NCBI GenBank assembly: GCA_040381555.1
Contig: JBEIHC010000026.1
Span: 1-28,991 of the forward strand
Direction: 5' to 3'
DNA length: 28,991 bases
Origin: CANHCC01 sp040381555
GTDB lineage: Bacteria > Bacteroidota > Bacteroidia > J057 > RFSG01
The stretch's first letter is position 1. Each line of letters starts with the position of its first letter. Shown here in pieces: positions 1 through 8,770 of the stretch. The notes beneath the pieces were generated by a model. The model saw nothing but the letters and a program-made list of their open reading frames with translations, was not told the origin of the DNA and did no database searches. A program made the position numbers and the translations under genes.

Positions 1-1154
1 AATTTGTAAGCAACCTCCCGAGTACCACTTCCAGAAACTGAGCTAACATTAATCTGATAATTGCCCGCTCCTTGTGTAGTAAAACGATACACATACTCTT
101 CCCCATAGCCATATCCCGAGCAATAGGATTGATAACTTGAGGCACCCGAATTTCCCCCAAAATTTTGAGTGGTGTTTGTGTTCGTGCATACGGAAAGGGT
201 AGGTGGTGTGCTACTACAGGGGTCCGGAGGTGTATAGCAACCCACTCGTAAGCCAACGGTAGCATCTGCTGTTGGAGCCGTAGATCGCCTCCAATCAACT
301 AAAAATTGATATTGTGTCCCTGCTTGCAGAAAAACAGTTCCTACTGGAGTAAATGTACTCGCACTGGTACGGTAATCTATGCAAGTCCAACCTGAAGTAC
401 TGTTGCTGCAGGAACCGGAACGATAATACACATTAAAATATGACGATGAGGTAGTAGATCCAGATATGGAGGCCAGATAAATCGGATAGTTTCCGCTGAA
501 CTGTGGCGTAAATTTCCAAGTGTTTTCTCCGCGTGTAGTACCAAAGGAAGTACAATTACCTGAAGTTGAACCATTCCAAGAGCTGTTCATACTCAAGGTT
601 CGGGTATAGGTAGATCCGCAATAACTCATCGTAATGGTGTTGTCACAGGGATCGGGAGGTGCAGCCACACAACTTACCCTTAACCCAACGGTAATTGCGG
701 CAGATGGGCTTGTATTCTGTCGCCAGTCCATCATAAAGGTATATTGCTGACCAGCAACCAAAAACTCCGTTCCGGCTGGGCTGGAGGTGCTGCCTGAAGT
801 ACGACTTCCTACACAAGTCCAACCAGAAGTAGAGGATGAACATGTTCCCTGACGAATATAAACATTAAAATCCGGGGAACTAGTTGTACCAGACACAGTG
901 GCTACGAAAATATTGTAATTACCCGACAATGTAGGGGTGAAAGTATAAGAACCTTCCCCGCGAGTTGTCTTACTTGTCGAGCATCCCGACATCGAACTGG
1001 GACCCCAATTGCTGGTAGTAGGAATGGAACGGGTGTAAGTTGTGTTACAATTAGCCATTGAAGTCACGCCAGTACACTGTCCCATCAAGCCAGATGAAAA
1101 TGATCCTAATGCTTGGTATAACAAAGCAAGGACAAAGATTCTAAATACCTTCAT
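1..1154 (-). CDS. Secreted tandem-repeat protein, C-terminus cut by window edge
   Basis: An open frame runs from the ATG at 1154 to base 1 with no stop, about 384 codons, so the C-terminus lies outside the window. The N-terminus (MKVFRIFVLALLYQALG...) looks like a signal peptide ending near residue 26. The rest is a tandem repeat with a period of about 143 residues: repeat 1 from about residue 26, repeat 2 from P169, repeat 3 from P312. Each unit has conserved Cys, Thr/Ser-rich strands and cores such as SGNYNIFVATVSG, SGNYPIYLASISG and AGNYQINVSSVSG. This resembles bacterial pre-peptidase C-terminal (PPC-like) beta-sandwich domains of secreted Bacteroidota proteins, but that assignment is from memory. 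The missing end may carry a T9SS sorting domain. No catalytic domain is visible, and a binding or adhesive role is only a guess. Confidence 0.8.
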   Translation of the reverse strand, partial: MKVFRIFVLALLYQALGSFSSGLMGQCTGVTSMANCNTTYTRSIPTTSNWGPSSMSGCSTSKTTRGEGSYTFTPTLSGNYNIFVATVSGTTSSPDFNVYIRQGTCSSSTSGWTCVGSRTSGSTSSPAGTEFLVAGQQYTFMMDWRQNTSPSAAITVGLRVSCVAAPPDPCDNTITMSYCGSTYTRTLSMNSSWNGSTSGNCTSFGTTRGENTWKFTPQFSGNYPIYLASISGSTTSSSYFNVYYRSGSCSNSTSGWTCIDYRTSASTFTPVGTVFLQAGTQYQFLVDWRRSTAPTADATVGLRVGCYTPPDPCSSTPPTLSVCTNTNTTQNFGGNSGASSYQSYCSGYGYGEEYVYRFTTQGAGNYQINVSSVSGSGTREVAYK

Positions 1155-1186
1155 TTTTGTTTACTTTTTTATGATACTCTTTCTAT

Positions 1187-1219
1187 AAAATGCTAATGTA
1201 GTAAAATTTAGAATACAAA
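1187..1219 (-). promoter_or_regulatory. Candidate Bacteroidota-type promoter of the secreted repeat gene
   Basis: On the minus strand a TTTG (1216-1219) is followed after 20 nt by TAGCATTTT (1187-1195), about 33 nt before the ATG at 1154. This approximates the Bacteroidota sigma-ABfr pattern (-33 TTTG, 19-21 nt, -7 TAnnTTTG), but the -7 element matches only in part. In such AT-rich DNA it could be chance. Confidence 0.3.
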
Positions 1220-1262
1220 TGAATTTTTTAATAATATTCACTTCATAGAATAATAACAATAT

Positions 1263-2135
1263 TTATTTATTTTCCAATTTTGCCTTTAAAAATGGATACA
1301 AAGCAACGGCAGACAAAATAATCCCTGTACCTACATAAAAGCCAAAGTGCAACTGTTCATTTTCGTTGAGCAATAACCAGGCAAGGGCAATTCCATAAAC
1401 AGGTTCAAGATTAATTGTCAAATTACTTGTATAGGCTGATATATACCGAAGGGCATTAAGACTCAGCGTATAAGCCAGAACTGTACATAACCAGGCTAAT
1501 ATCATGAGCCACAACCAGTCTGAAGCTTCAGGTGTCCATTTCAAATCGGGATACCAGAGTCCATAGACGGGTATAAGCAGACTCAAAAACAACCAGCCTG
1601 CACCTAATTCATAAAAAGTAACCACATAAGTATCTCGTGAGGCAATTAGTTTTTTATTCAGCACAGAAAACAATGCCGCCAAAAAAGCACTGACCAATCC
1701 TAGTACAATTCCGGCAACATACATTTGTTGAAAAGTGAAAATTAAATAAATACCCAGAATGATAAAAACCCCAATACCTGCCTCATACCATTTGAATTTC
1801 CTACCGGTTATCAGGGGTTCTAGAAGGGAGGTAAATAAAGTTGTTGCCGCTAAGCAACTGAGTGTTACTGATGCATTCGAAGCCTTGATCGAGCCGTAAA
1901 AAGTAAGCCAGTGTAAAGAAACAAGCACCCCAATACCGGCTAATTTAGCAACCTCCTGCCAGGGTAACTTCACGGATCGTTTCGTCAAAATCAATATCAA
2001 CAATAAACCCGGGCAAGTCAGAAATAAACGATACCAGACCAGAGGGAGTTCGGATAATGATATTACCTTTCCCAATATAGCGGTAAAGCCAAATAAAAAT
2101 ACGGCAATATGCAATTCAAAGTAAGCCTTCTTCAC
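1263..2135 (-). CDS. EamA/DMT-superfamily transporter
   Basis: This 290-residue protein is almost entirely hydrophobic, with about ten predicted membrane helices in two homologous halves (roughly residues 4-137 and 147-284), the arrangement of EamA/RhaT-type drug/metabolite transporters. Family members usually export small metabolites or amino acids across the inner membrane; the substrate cannot be read from sequence. A Glu/Pro pair near the end of the second half (LTINLEPVYGIALAW) is typical of the family. The start codon is GTG at 2135, separated by only 2 nt from the TAA of the upstream TonB-dependent receptor, and an in-frame stop lies just upstream, so translation is probably coupled. 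The context suggests the pair shares an operon. It may handle a product related to the receptor's substrate, but this is only inferred. Confidence 0.9.
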   Translation of the reverse strand: MKKAYFELHIAVFLFGFTAILGKVISLSELPLVWYRLFLTCPGLLLILILTKRSVKLPWQEVAKLAGIGVLVSLHWLTFYGSIKASNASVTLSCLAATTLFTSLLEPLITGRKFKWYEAGIGVFIILGIYLIFTFQQMYVAGIVLGLVSAFLAALFSVLNKKLIASRDTYVVTFYELGAGWLFLSLLIPVYGLWYPDLKWTPEASDWLWLMILAWLCTVLAYTLSLNALRYISAYTSNLTINLEPVYGIALAWLLLNENEQLHFGFYVGTGIILSAVALYPFLKAKLENK

Positions 2136-2137
2136 TC

Positions 2138-4522
2138 TTAAAAAACGATTTTATATTGTACGGTAAATCGTCTTTGTTCAGCCAAATATCCTGGAACAAT
2201 CAAATACTCATCATTCCATAAATTATTAACGATAAATGAAAACTCCTGTTTCCCTTTATAGGAATAGGACAAATTCAAATCCATCACTGCATACCCTTTG
2301 GGATTTCTATCCAAAAATGGCACCAAATCATTTACCACAATATATAAAGGCTGATCAAAGCCTGTCATGATAGAAGCCATCCGTAGAAATCCGGTGAGAC
2401 TGAAACCAGAATAATTAACGCCTAAACTTGCTTTCACTAAATGACGGTTCCGATATTTCAAGGTTTCCGGGCGATCTGGTAATCCAATTTGTCTAACTAA
2501 TTCATTAAATGTTTTGATGGTTCCTGGGCGAAGATCCATCACAGAGTCTTTAGGCAAGCCATTTAAATCCTGGGGGTCTGTATAGGTATAGCCCCCACTT
2601 CCCTCTATTCCTAATTTTCCAATTTTACCTTGAAAACCCATCGATATTTCATAGCCATCAATACGGGCATGCGATACATTTAAAGATCTGAACGGCACTC
2701 CTGAGTTAATAACAGCAAAATTTTTAAGAATAGAATCTGCATATACATTAAACTCTATCATATCGCGAAAATCCATTCTAAATAAAGCAGCATCGATAAA
2801 ACCCTTCCATTTTTGAATCGCTATCCCTTGGCGAAAACCTAATTCAGCAGAATAACCTCTTTCATTTTTTAAATTAGGATTGGGAACAACAATTACGCCT
2901 CCGGCAGTGGTTGCAGTAAACCTTTCAGCAATAGAAGGTACTCTAAATCCCTGTCCCCAAGAGGCTCGAAAATAGCTGGCTTTATGTATCCGATAACTGG
3001 CTCCCATTCGATAGACGGGAGATTGCTCAGGATGCATTTGATCTATCTGAACCCACTGATACCGCCAGCCGGCGTTCAATACCCATCGTTCGTGAGGCAT
3101 GATATCTGTTTGCAAAAACATCGCTGCTGAGTTACTGTAATGATCTCCATACAAGGAATCTGCATTTACAGTACTATAGGTATAGTTAAGTCCGCCAGAG
3201 GTGTTAATGCGTTTATCCCAAAACTTATGCTGATATATATACTCATTGAAGTAAACGGTTGCAGTAGAATTTTGATTGGTATTATTCTGGTTATCTGTCA
3301 CCAATATACGACCTCTATATTGATGTTGGTTTCCCTTAGGGCTGGTATAATTAAGCGCCGGATCAAAAGCAAATCGACTGAGTTTTTGCAATCGAACAGT
3401 CCCTGGTGCAGGCGTTAGTCCTCCTCCAGATAGAATAGAATCTGTTGAACCTAACCCTAAGGATATTTTTCGAGGTTCATAAGATCCCCAATACAAGAAA
3501 TTTCGGCTACTATCTACTTTGGCAGAAACATTTAGAGAAACCCATAAACCCGGTATTTTAGTAAAATGATATTTACTCATTGCAATAATACGAACACTGT
3601 TTTCGCGATCATCCTGTCTGTATCCTGGATTTCGTACAACATCAGCCGCTAAGGTTAAATCCAGATTTTTAATTCTTCTGCTATGAAATAGATGTGTTGA
3701 GGCTAAAACGCCTGGGTCTGATCGCTCCCACTTCAGTAAAGGATTAGCGGGTCTATCATACATTCCGGCGCGTAACCTAATAGATGTTTTGGGGTTTACA
3801 CTTGGTCGATCTGTTCGAACATTAATTACTCCTCCAAGGGCTGAGGAGCCGTAAAGCACCGAGGATGCCCCTTTAATTATCTCAATCTGATGAATATTAT
3901 CAACAGGAAGCATATCAAATTGAGAAAATCCGGCATCCCCACTCAGCATAGGCAAACCATCCAACATAATCATTACTCTACTTCCTGCACCATAAGCGTA
4001 TCCACTGCTTCCTCTTATACCCGGTTGATCGTCCTGAATGGTAATTCCAGGGGTTTGTTCTAATACAGGTACAACCGAACTAACCGAAAGTTTATCTATC
4101 GTTCGGGATTGGATTAATTCTGTAGAAACTGGCATTTGATTTATTTTTTGCTCCATTCTGGAACCTGTTACCACTATTTGCTCGAGTTGTACTTCCCGAC
4201 TTTTCAGATAAATGGAACCCAATTCCAATCCAGTATCCAAATTGTAAATATTTTTATTTACAGAATCATAACCTGATAGATAAAACCAAAGAACATAATT
4301 ATTACCTGGTGAAACAAGCAGGTTAAATTCTCCAGATTCATTGGTCAATACACCCACTCCATTTTCGATTCGGACAGTAACCGCTGGTAAAGGTTCGCGA
4401 GAATCAGCGTCGAGAACCATTCCTTTTACCCTAACAGGTGTCTGGGCGGATAGCAGAATGGGCATCCCTGCTATTAAAATAAAAAGAATGCCGGCTAGTA
4501 GCCGGCTTTCCCAATTGTTCAT
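2138..4522 (-). CDS. TonB-dependent outer-membrane receptor with carboxypeptidase-regulatory-like N-terminus
   Basis: About 794 residues from the ATG at 4522. An earlier in-frame ATG at 4573 would overlap the upstream gene by 35 nt and place 17 extra residues before the signal peptide (MNNWESRLLAGILF...LLSAQ), so I prefer 4522. After the signal come a CarbopepD_reg-like beta-sandwich (about residues 30-115, VKGMVLDADSREPLPAVTV), a TonB-box-like EQIVVTGSR, a plug (GIRGSSGYAYGAGSR, MIMLDGLP, IKGASSVLYGSSALGGVINV) and a 22-strand-type barrel ending in Phe (YKIVF), as expected for outer-membrane barrels. The plug sequence is closer to classical siderophore/cobalamin-type receptors than to SusC proteins, and no SusD partner is adjacent. 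The substrate is unknown. It lies between a T9SS-sorted protein gene and a DMT transporter gene, probably in one transcription unit. Confidence 0.93.
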   Translation of the reverse strand: MNNWESRLLAGILFILIAGMPILLSAQTPVRVKGMVLDADSREPLPAVTVRIENGVGVLTNESGEFNLLVSPGNNYVLWFYLSGYDSVNKNIYNLDTGLELGSIYLKSREVQLEQIVVTGSRMEQKINQMPVSTELIQSRTIDKLSVSSVVPVLEQTPGITIQDDQPGIRGSSGYAYGAGSRVMIMLDGLPMLSGDAGFSQFDMLPVDNIHQIEIIKGASSVLYGSSALGGVINVRTDRPSVNPKTSIRLRAGMYDRPANPLLKWERSDPGVLASTHLFHSRRIKNLDLTLAADVVRNPGYRQDDRENSVRIIAMSKYHFTKIPGLWVSLNVSAKVDSSRNFLYWGSYEPRKISLGLGSTDSILSGGGLTPAPGTVRLQKLSRFAFDPALNYTSPKGNQHQYRGRILVTDNQNNTNQNSTATVYFNEYIYQHKFWDKRINTSGGLNYTYSTVNADSLYGDHYSNSAAMFLQTDIMPHERWVLNAGWRYQWVQIDQMHPEQSPVYRMGASYRIHKASYFRASWGQGFRVPSIAERFTATTAGGVIVVPNPNLKNERGYSAELGFRQGIAIQKWKGFIDAALFRMDFRDMIEFNVYADSILKNFAVINSGVPFRSLNVSHARIDGYEISMGFQGKIGKLGIEGSGGYTYTDPQDLNGLPKDSVMDLRPGTIKTFNELVRQIGLPDRPETLKYRNRHLVKASLGVNYSGFSLTGFLRMASIMTGFDQPLYIVVNDLVPFLDRNPKGYAVMDLNLSYSYKGKQEFSFIVNNLWNDEYLIVPGYLAEQRRFTVQYKIVF

Positions 4523-4538
4523 TATAGGATTAATACTA

Positions 4539-5273
4539 TTATTGACGAATCCAGCGTAGAGTCTGCTCACCATTTACACTTTTAATTTTTACAAAATACA
4601 TCCCTGTATGCCAACTTCCTGTAGGAACGGAATGCTGTACAAAAGATTGGGCTTCTTCATAGTGATAAACAACCTTACCAGTCAAATCACTCACTTCAAT
4701 TGCTTCAGCTCCCTGTGGACATTCCACTTTAAAATTAAAAGCACCTGGGTTAGGATATATTTTAATTGAGGAAGCATTCAGTAAGCGACTAGAGGATGTT
4801 GCGCATTGTCCTGCTGCTTTTACTGTGAATGGCGTAGGTACAGGAATGGTGGTGGGAGGTACCAAAGTGGTATTTAAATTAGCCAATACAGAAACAAACA
4901 TTGTGTCATTACTCGCTGTGGTAGGAGTTCCTGAAAATCTCACACATCCACGATTAATCTGACTCTGAGTAATGAGCCACTCGCAACTATCATCATCACA
5001 AGCATAAGTAATTCCTGGAGGCAAATTGGTAATTCCGGTAATGCGATAACTTAAAAAATCTATGGTAACATTACCTAGTGGAGTAGAAATACTCGTATCA
5101 TTGGCAAATACCAAAGTTACTGTCTGATCATACGCTTCCCCAACACAAGCTGGAGGCAATGAATCAGGAGAAAATCCTGGAATGGTTTGACTTACATCTG
5201 GAGTACACTGTGCCAGTAGAACTCTAACAGAAAGTAGGGAGAAAAGGCATAAAAAGAGTAGTGTTTTTTTCAT
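4539..5273 (-). CDS. T9SS type A sorting-domain protein with Ig-like region
   Basis: A 244-residue protein with a signal peptide (MKKTLLFLCLFSLLSVRVLLAQ) followed by a Cys-containing beta-rich region. The stretch GITNLPPGITY...CVRFSGTPT recalls putative Ig (He_PIG-type) modules. From about residue 165 the sequence is a T9SS type A sorting domain: IKIYPNPGAFNFKVE, VSDLTGKVVYHYEE, then GMYFVKIKSVNGEQTLRWIRQ at the extreme C-terminus. Such domains direct export through the outer membrane by the type IX secretion system and are usually cleaved by PorU-like sortases. The mature protein would be small and has no visible catalytic motif, so a binding function is likeliest. It directly precedes the TonB-dependent receptor gene (16 nt from stop to preferred start), so the two are probably co-transcribed and might act together at the cell surface. 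Confidence 0.9.
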   Translation of the reverse strand: MKKTLLFLCLFSLLSVRVLLAQCTPDVSQTIPGFSPDSLPPACVGEAYDQTVTLVFANDTSISTPLGNVTIDFLSYRITGITNLPPGITYACDDDSCEWLITQSQINRGCVRFSGTPTTASNDTMFVSVLANLNTTLVPPTTIPVPTPFTVKAAGQCATSSSRLLNASSIKIYPNPGAFNFKVECPQGAEAIEVSDLTGKVVYHYEEAQSFVQHSVPTGSWHTGMYFVKIKSVNGEQTLRWIRQ

Positions 5274-5335
5274 AGACGACAGTACGAATTTATTTTAAGT
5301 TAATATTACGGTTCAATATTACGAAATGAATAGAA

Positions 5336-6643
5336 TTAATACACCTCGGGTTGCAACAATTCCATTTCGTATTGTGCGGCATTTTTACAAGATCCAGAGG
5401 TTACTTTACGAAAAGCTTCCAATGCACCGTCTGAATCTCCAATAGATTTCAGACTCATGCCTAATACAAAATTATAAGGAGATGCCTTAGCAGGTTCTAC
5501 CAACGCAGGGTCGGTTAATGCCTTTTTGATTGTTTTGACAGCAAGAGAAAATCTGCCAACATTATACTCTGCCTGAGCTTTTTGCAGCATAACTTTGGTG
5601 TTGTTGGGTTTTTCAATCATAATATTTCCCACCAGAGTTAAAGCTTTTTGGTACATTTCATTATCCATCAGCATATTTAAAAATGAAATTTCAATCTCCA
5701 ATTTCTTGTCGGGATTCATTTCATATTGCATCGCCTTTTGATAGTATTGTTCTGCTTCTGAAGTTAAATCTCTTTTATCACTAATGAGCCCCAAATAGCG
5801 ATATGCTTGGGCATAATCGGATTGAATTTCAATTGCTTTACTCAATTGCTTGTTAGCCTCATCATATTCTCCGGCTTGAAAATAGCTAATTCCTAACTTT
5901 AGGTAAAAATCTGGATTGGTTTTCATTAATTCGGCTTCTACCACTTTTTTATAGGGGCCAAAGCGTGCTTTTTGCCAAGCCGCGATCGCTTTTTCCCGGT
6001 CTCCTGACTTCATATACGAATCTCCCAAACCAAAATAAAACTTTGCGGCATCTGCAGGGGATGTTTTTCCTAGGTTCAAAACAGCTTTCTCATAAAAACC
6101 CATAGCCTGAATATAATCCTTTTTGGCGCGCAAAATTTCCCCTTCACCATATAGCACTTCTAAATCATTCGGATTAATTGTTCGCGCTTCTGCTAAGTAC
6201 TTTTCTGCCGAAACAATTTCACCCTGAATCAGATATAACCTTACTATAGAAGAATACAAACGAGTTTTTTTTCCAGTAACTTTTTCTGTCGGAATTTGAG
6301 CCAAGAGAGCCTGAATCGCCATGTCATAATTTTTTTCTGACTCATAAATCTTTGCTTTCAACTGAAAAGCAGGCTGATAATCTGACTTCACGCGTAAAGC
6401 TTGGTCCAGAGTTGTTAGGGCATCTCCTGACATTTTAAGCTTGAATTGGCAATTTGCCTTACTCACATAATATTTAGGATTGCTTGCCTGCTCTGCTATT
6501 GCAATTTGGTATTTAACAATTGCTTCTTCGCAATTATTTGCTTTCGCCAAAGCTTCGGCTTCAGTAAATGCAGGACTATCGGGGGTTTGAGCGACCAGCA
6601 CTCCAATCCCAATAAAACAAAATAACAATAATAATTTTTTCAT
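5336..6643 (-). CDS. Exported tetratricopeptide repeat protein
   Basis: 435 residues. A signal peptide (MKKLLLLFCFIGIGVLVAQ) is followed by a solenoid of TPR units through nearly the whole protein, for example NCEEAIVKYQIAIAEQASNP, EKAIAAWQKARFGPYKK and GEYDEANKQLSKAIEIQSDY. No enzymatic domain is present. TPR solenoids act as protein-binding scaffolds, here in the periplasm or attached to the envelope. It is clearly paralogous to the gene immediately upstream (6778-8100): both share the ordered elements GPYKK/GEYKK, NPDFYLKLGISY/NPEYFYKAGVSY and YLGLISDKRDLT/YLGMISDKRDLT. The gap between them is 134 nt and holds no obvious terminator, consistent with a tandem duplication in one transcription unit. 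The partner and function are unknown. Confidence 0.9.
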   Translation of the reverse strand: MKKLLLLFCFIGIGVLVAQTPDSPAFTEAEALAKANNCEEAIVKYQIAIAEQASNPKYYVSKANCQFKLKMSGDALTTLDQALRVKSDYQPAFQLKAKIYESEKNYDMAIQALLAQIPTEKVTGKKTRLYSSIVRLYLIQGEIVSAEKYLAEARTINPNDLEVLYGEGEILRAKKDYIQAMGFYEKAVLNLGKTSPADAAKFYFGLGDSYMKSGDREKAIAAWQKARFGPYKKVVEAELMKTNPDFYLKLGISYFQAGEYDEANKQLSKAIEIQSDYAQAYRYLGLISDKRDLTSEAEQYYQKAMQYEMNPDKKLEIEISFLNMLMDNEMYQKALTLVGNIMIEKPNNTKVMLQKAQAEYNVGRFSLAVKTIKKALTDPALVEPAKASPYNFVLGMSLKSIGDSDGALEAFRKVTSGSCKNAAQYEMELLQPEVY

Positions 6644-6777
6644 GTTTTAACCAAAGATTCCCCTGGAATTAATCAGGAACTAAAGAACGGGTTTTAGGCA
6701 AATATAGTCAGCAGTTTTTAATTTGAAAAATATATTTTTCAAACAGAGAAATTCATTCAAATCAAGGGGATTTTCTT

Positions 6778-8100
6778 TTACCGGGCAATTACCCCCATTA
6801 GAATATCTAATTCATGTTTGGCTGCGTATTTGGTATTTCCGTGTTGAGCCAAAGCTAATGCTTCTTTTGCCTTGCTCAGATTCCCGGCAAATCGGGCAGA
6901 AATACCCAAATAAAAATAGTAGGGTGCTTTTTTTACTGGATCCTGTATATTTACCATTGAAGCAAGTCCTTTTTCGGCCGAAATCATGGAAGCAGAATAC
7001 CTGCTTAAATGAAACTCTGCCTGACATTTATACAGCCAAGCCTTGGCATTTTGATTATTATACCTAAGTACCCGTTCTGCAGAAGTAATCGCCCCCGCAA
7101 AATTTTCATTCTCTATCTGAGAACCGAGCCAGACAAGGTAAATATCTGCAAGTTTAGCACTGTCTTTCTCTGTCTGTGTTGCTTTGGTAAAATAACTATT
7201 CGCTTCTGTAGTTAAATCTCTTTTATCCGAAATCATTCCCAAGTATTTAAACGCTTGGGAATAATCTGGCTTCATTTCAACCGCCTTTTTTAAGTTGATC
7301 ATCGCTTCGTCTAGGTCTCCTGTTAAATAATAGGATACTCCAGCCTTGTAAAAATATTCAGGGTTTAGCCTAGACATATCTTCTGCCACAAGCTTCTTAT
7401 ATTCTCCATAATTGGCTTTTGTCCAAGCTTTCTTTGCATTCTCCGTATCTCCATTTTGATACAAAGCTTTTCCTAATCCATAATAAATACGCGCAGAAAC
7501 CTCTGGTTTTACCTCTTTATTATACTCTAATGCCTTTTTATATCCTTTAATTGCTGCACTTAGATTTCCATTAGCAAAATTTAATTCGCCTGACCAATAA
7601 TGCACATCTGAATTATAGGGAGCAAGAGCTAATACATCATTCAAATGCAATTCTGCCTGTTCCAATCTATCATTATCGATTAGCATTTTTATCAGATTAC
7701 ACTTAAAAACAACCTTTGAGCTAATTTCAGGTTCGGTTTTATAAGCCAGATTATAATAGTTTATTGCCTTATCTATTTGATTTTGAACAATATAAACTTC
7801 ACCAATCAATTCATATCCCCTGGCATAATCCTCCTTGTAATAGATAGCCTTTTGGAAAGCCGATAAGGCTAGGTCAAGCTTTTCCTGCTTGAGTAAAGCC
7901 TGACCTTTTCCTGAATGATATAAAAAATTACTCGGTTCTTCGACTAAAGCGAGATTAAACTTTTCTAAGGCCTCTGTTGCTTTGTTTTGCTTTAATAAAG
8001 CTTCTCCACTTTTATAATGCACATGTCCGGGACTCTGAGCCCAACTTGTCAAATAAAAGAAGCAGCAAATCCATAAAAAGAAAACAAGAGCACGAATCAT
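6778..8100 (-). CDS. Exported tetratricopeptide repeat protein (paralogue of 5336-6643)
   Basis: The frame opens with TTG at 8142, but the ATG at 8100 starts a good signal peptide (MIRALVFFLWICCFFYLTSWAQ), giving about 440 residues. The mature part is a continuous TPR solenoid (HYKSGEALLKQNKATEALEK, YARGYELIGEVYIVQNQIDK, DYSQAFKYLGMISDKRDLT and others) with no catalytic domain. It aligns along its length with the TPR protein encoded next downstream, with the most conserved block around the YKK...NPEYFYKAGVSYYLTG and SDKRDLT segments, so the pair arose by duplication. The gene starts 50 nt after the stop of the small secreted protein gene, consistent with an operon. Its role is unknown; a periplasmic scaffold is the family-level expectation. 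Confidence 0.9.
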   Translation of the reverse strand: MIRALVFFLWICCFFYLTSWAQSPGHVHYKSGEALLKQNKATEALEKFNLALVEEPSNFLYHSGKGQALLKQEKLDLALSAFQKAIYYKEDYARGYELIGEVYIVQNQIDKAINYYNLAYKTEPEISSKVVFKCNLIKMLIDNDRLEQAELHLNDVLALAPYNSDVHYWSGELNFANGNLSAAIKGYKKALEYNKEVKPEVSARIYYGLGKALYQNGDTENAKKAWTKANYGEYKKLVAEDMSRLNPEYFYKAGVSYYLTGDLDEAMINLKKAVEMKPDYSQAFKYLGMISDKRDLTTEANSYFTKATQTEKDSAKLADIYLVWLGSQIENENFAGAITSAERVLRYNNQNAKAWLYKCQAEFHLSRYSASMISAEKGLASMVNIQDPVKKAPYYFYLGISARFAGNLSKAKEALALAQHGNTKYAAKHELDILMGVIAR

Positions 8101-8150
8101 GTAGGTATTTTCAGGATAAACCCGACCAATTATGTAAGCCAATCTTGAAA

Positions 8151-8648
8151 CTACTGCTTCAAAAATTCTGCACGAATGGCAAAATTGGGGTTTTGTCGGT
8201 ATAAAATCAACTCAACACTCACACCATTTTCATTCGGCCATTTGTAGAGATGAATATCTGAATTGTTTTCTTCTGTATAATCCGTACCGTATTGAGCCAT
8301 AAACAATCCAAACCATTGTGCATGTCTGGCAGAGGCATTCGTTTGCTCATGAACATAAACTGAAATCCGCTTCAATTCATTCGACTGATTGAATAATAGA
8401 TCTGTTTCTGTGGGGTAAGTTGTTACTATAGAATTCCAAATCAACTCATCTGCCACATTTCGAGTGGAGGTTATACTTTGAGTATTGAGGGTTTGAATCA
8501 CATTGCTCCTGCTTTCCAACCAATTTGCGATAGGAAAATTGGGATACCACCCGGCAGGCAACTGGATTGCTGGACCACTTTGAGCGGATAGGGTAAGTGG
8601 CAAGATTGCCAGAAGGAACAAAAGAATTAGAGTATTTTGAATTTTCAT
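8151..8648 (-). CDS. Small secreted protein of unknown function
   Basis: I start it at the ATG at 8648, because the frame's upstream part begins with TTG (8705) and the hydrophobic signal follows MKIQNTLILLFLLAILPLTLSAQ. That gives 165 residues with a mature part of about 142. The mature sequence has alternating polar/hydrophobic segments (ELKRISVYVHEQTNASARHA, GVSVELILYRQNPNFAIRAE) suggestive of a small alpha/beta fold, with no Cys and no motif I recognise. It lies 123 nt after the TonB-dependent receptor stop and 50 nt before the first TPR gene, so it probably belongs to the same transcript. I do not recognise the family; a periplasmic accessory of the receptor/TPR group is possible but unproven. 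Confidence 0.8.
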   Translation of the reverse strand: MKIQNTLILLFLLAILPLTLSAQSGPAIQLPAGWYPNFPIANWLESRSNVIQTLNTQSITSTRNVADELIWNSIVTTYPTETDLLFNQSNELKRISVYVHEQTNASARHAQWFGLFMAQYGTDYTEENNSDIHLYKWPNENGVSVELILYRQNPNFAIRAEFLKQ

Positions 8649-8770
8649 ACAGACCGATTTTTGCATCATAAAAATATCTAGAATCTGGGAATTTTCAAAC
8701 AACAAGAGTAATGGATATTCCTCATTGGTAATAATTACAGAGCGAACCGGGTATTTTTAAGTCTTTTCTT

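Noticed and set aside
377..843. 65-66 codon minus-strand frames inside the secreted repeat gene
   Set aside because: They are out-of-frame shadows of the long partial gene, whose in-frame repeats are clearly the coding signal.
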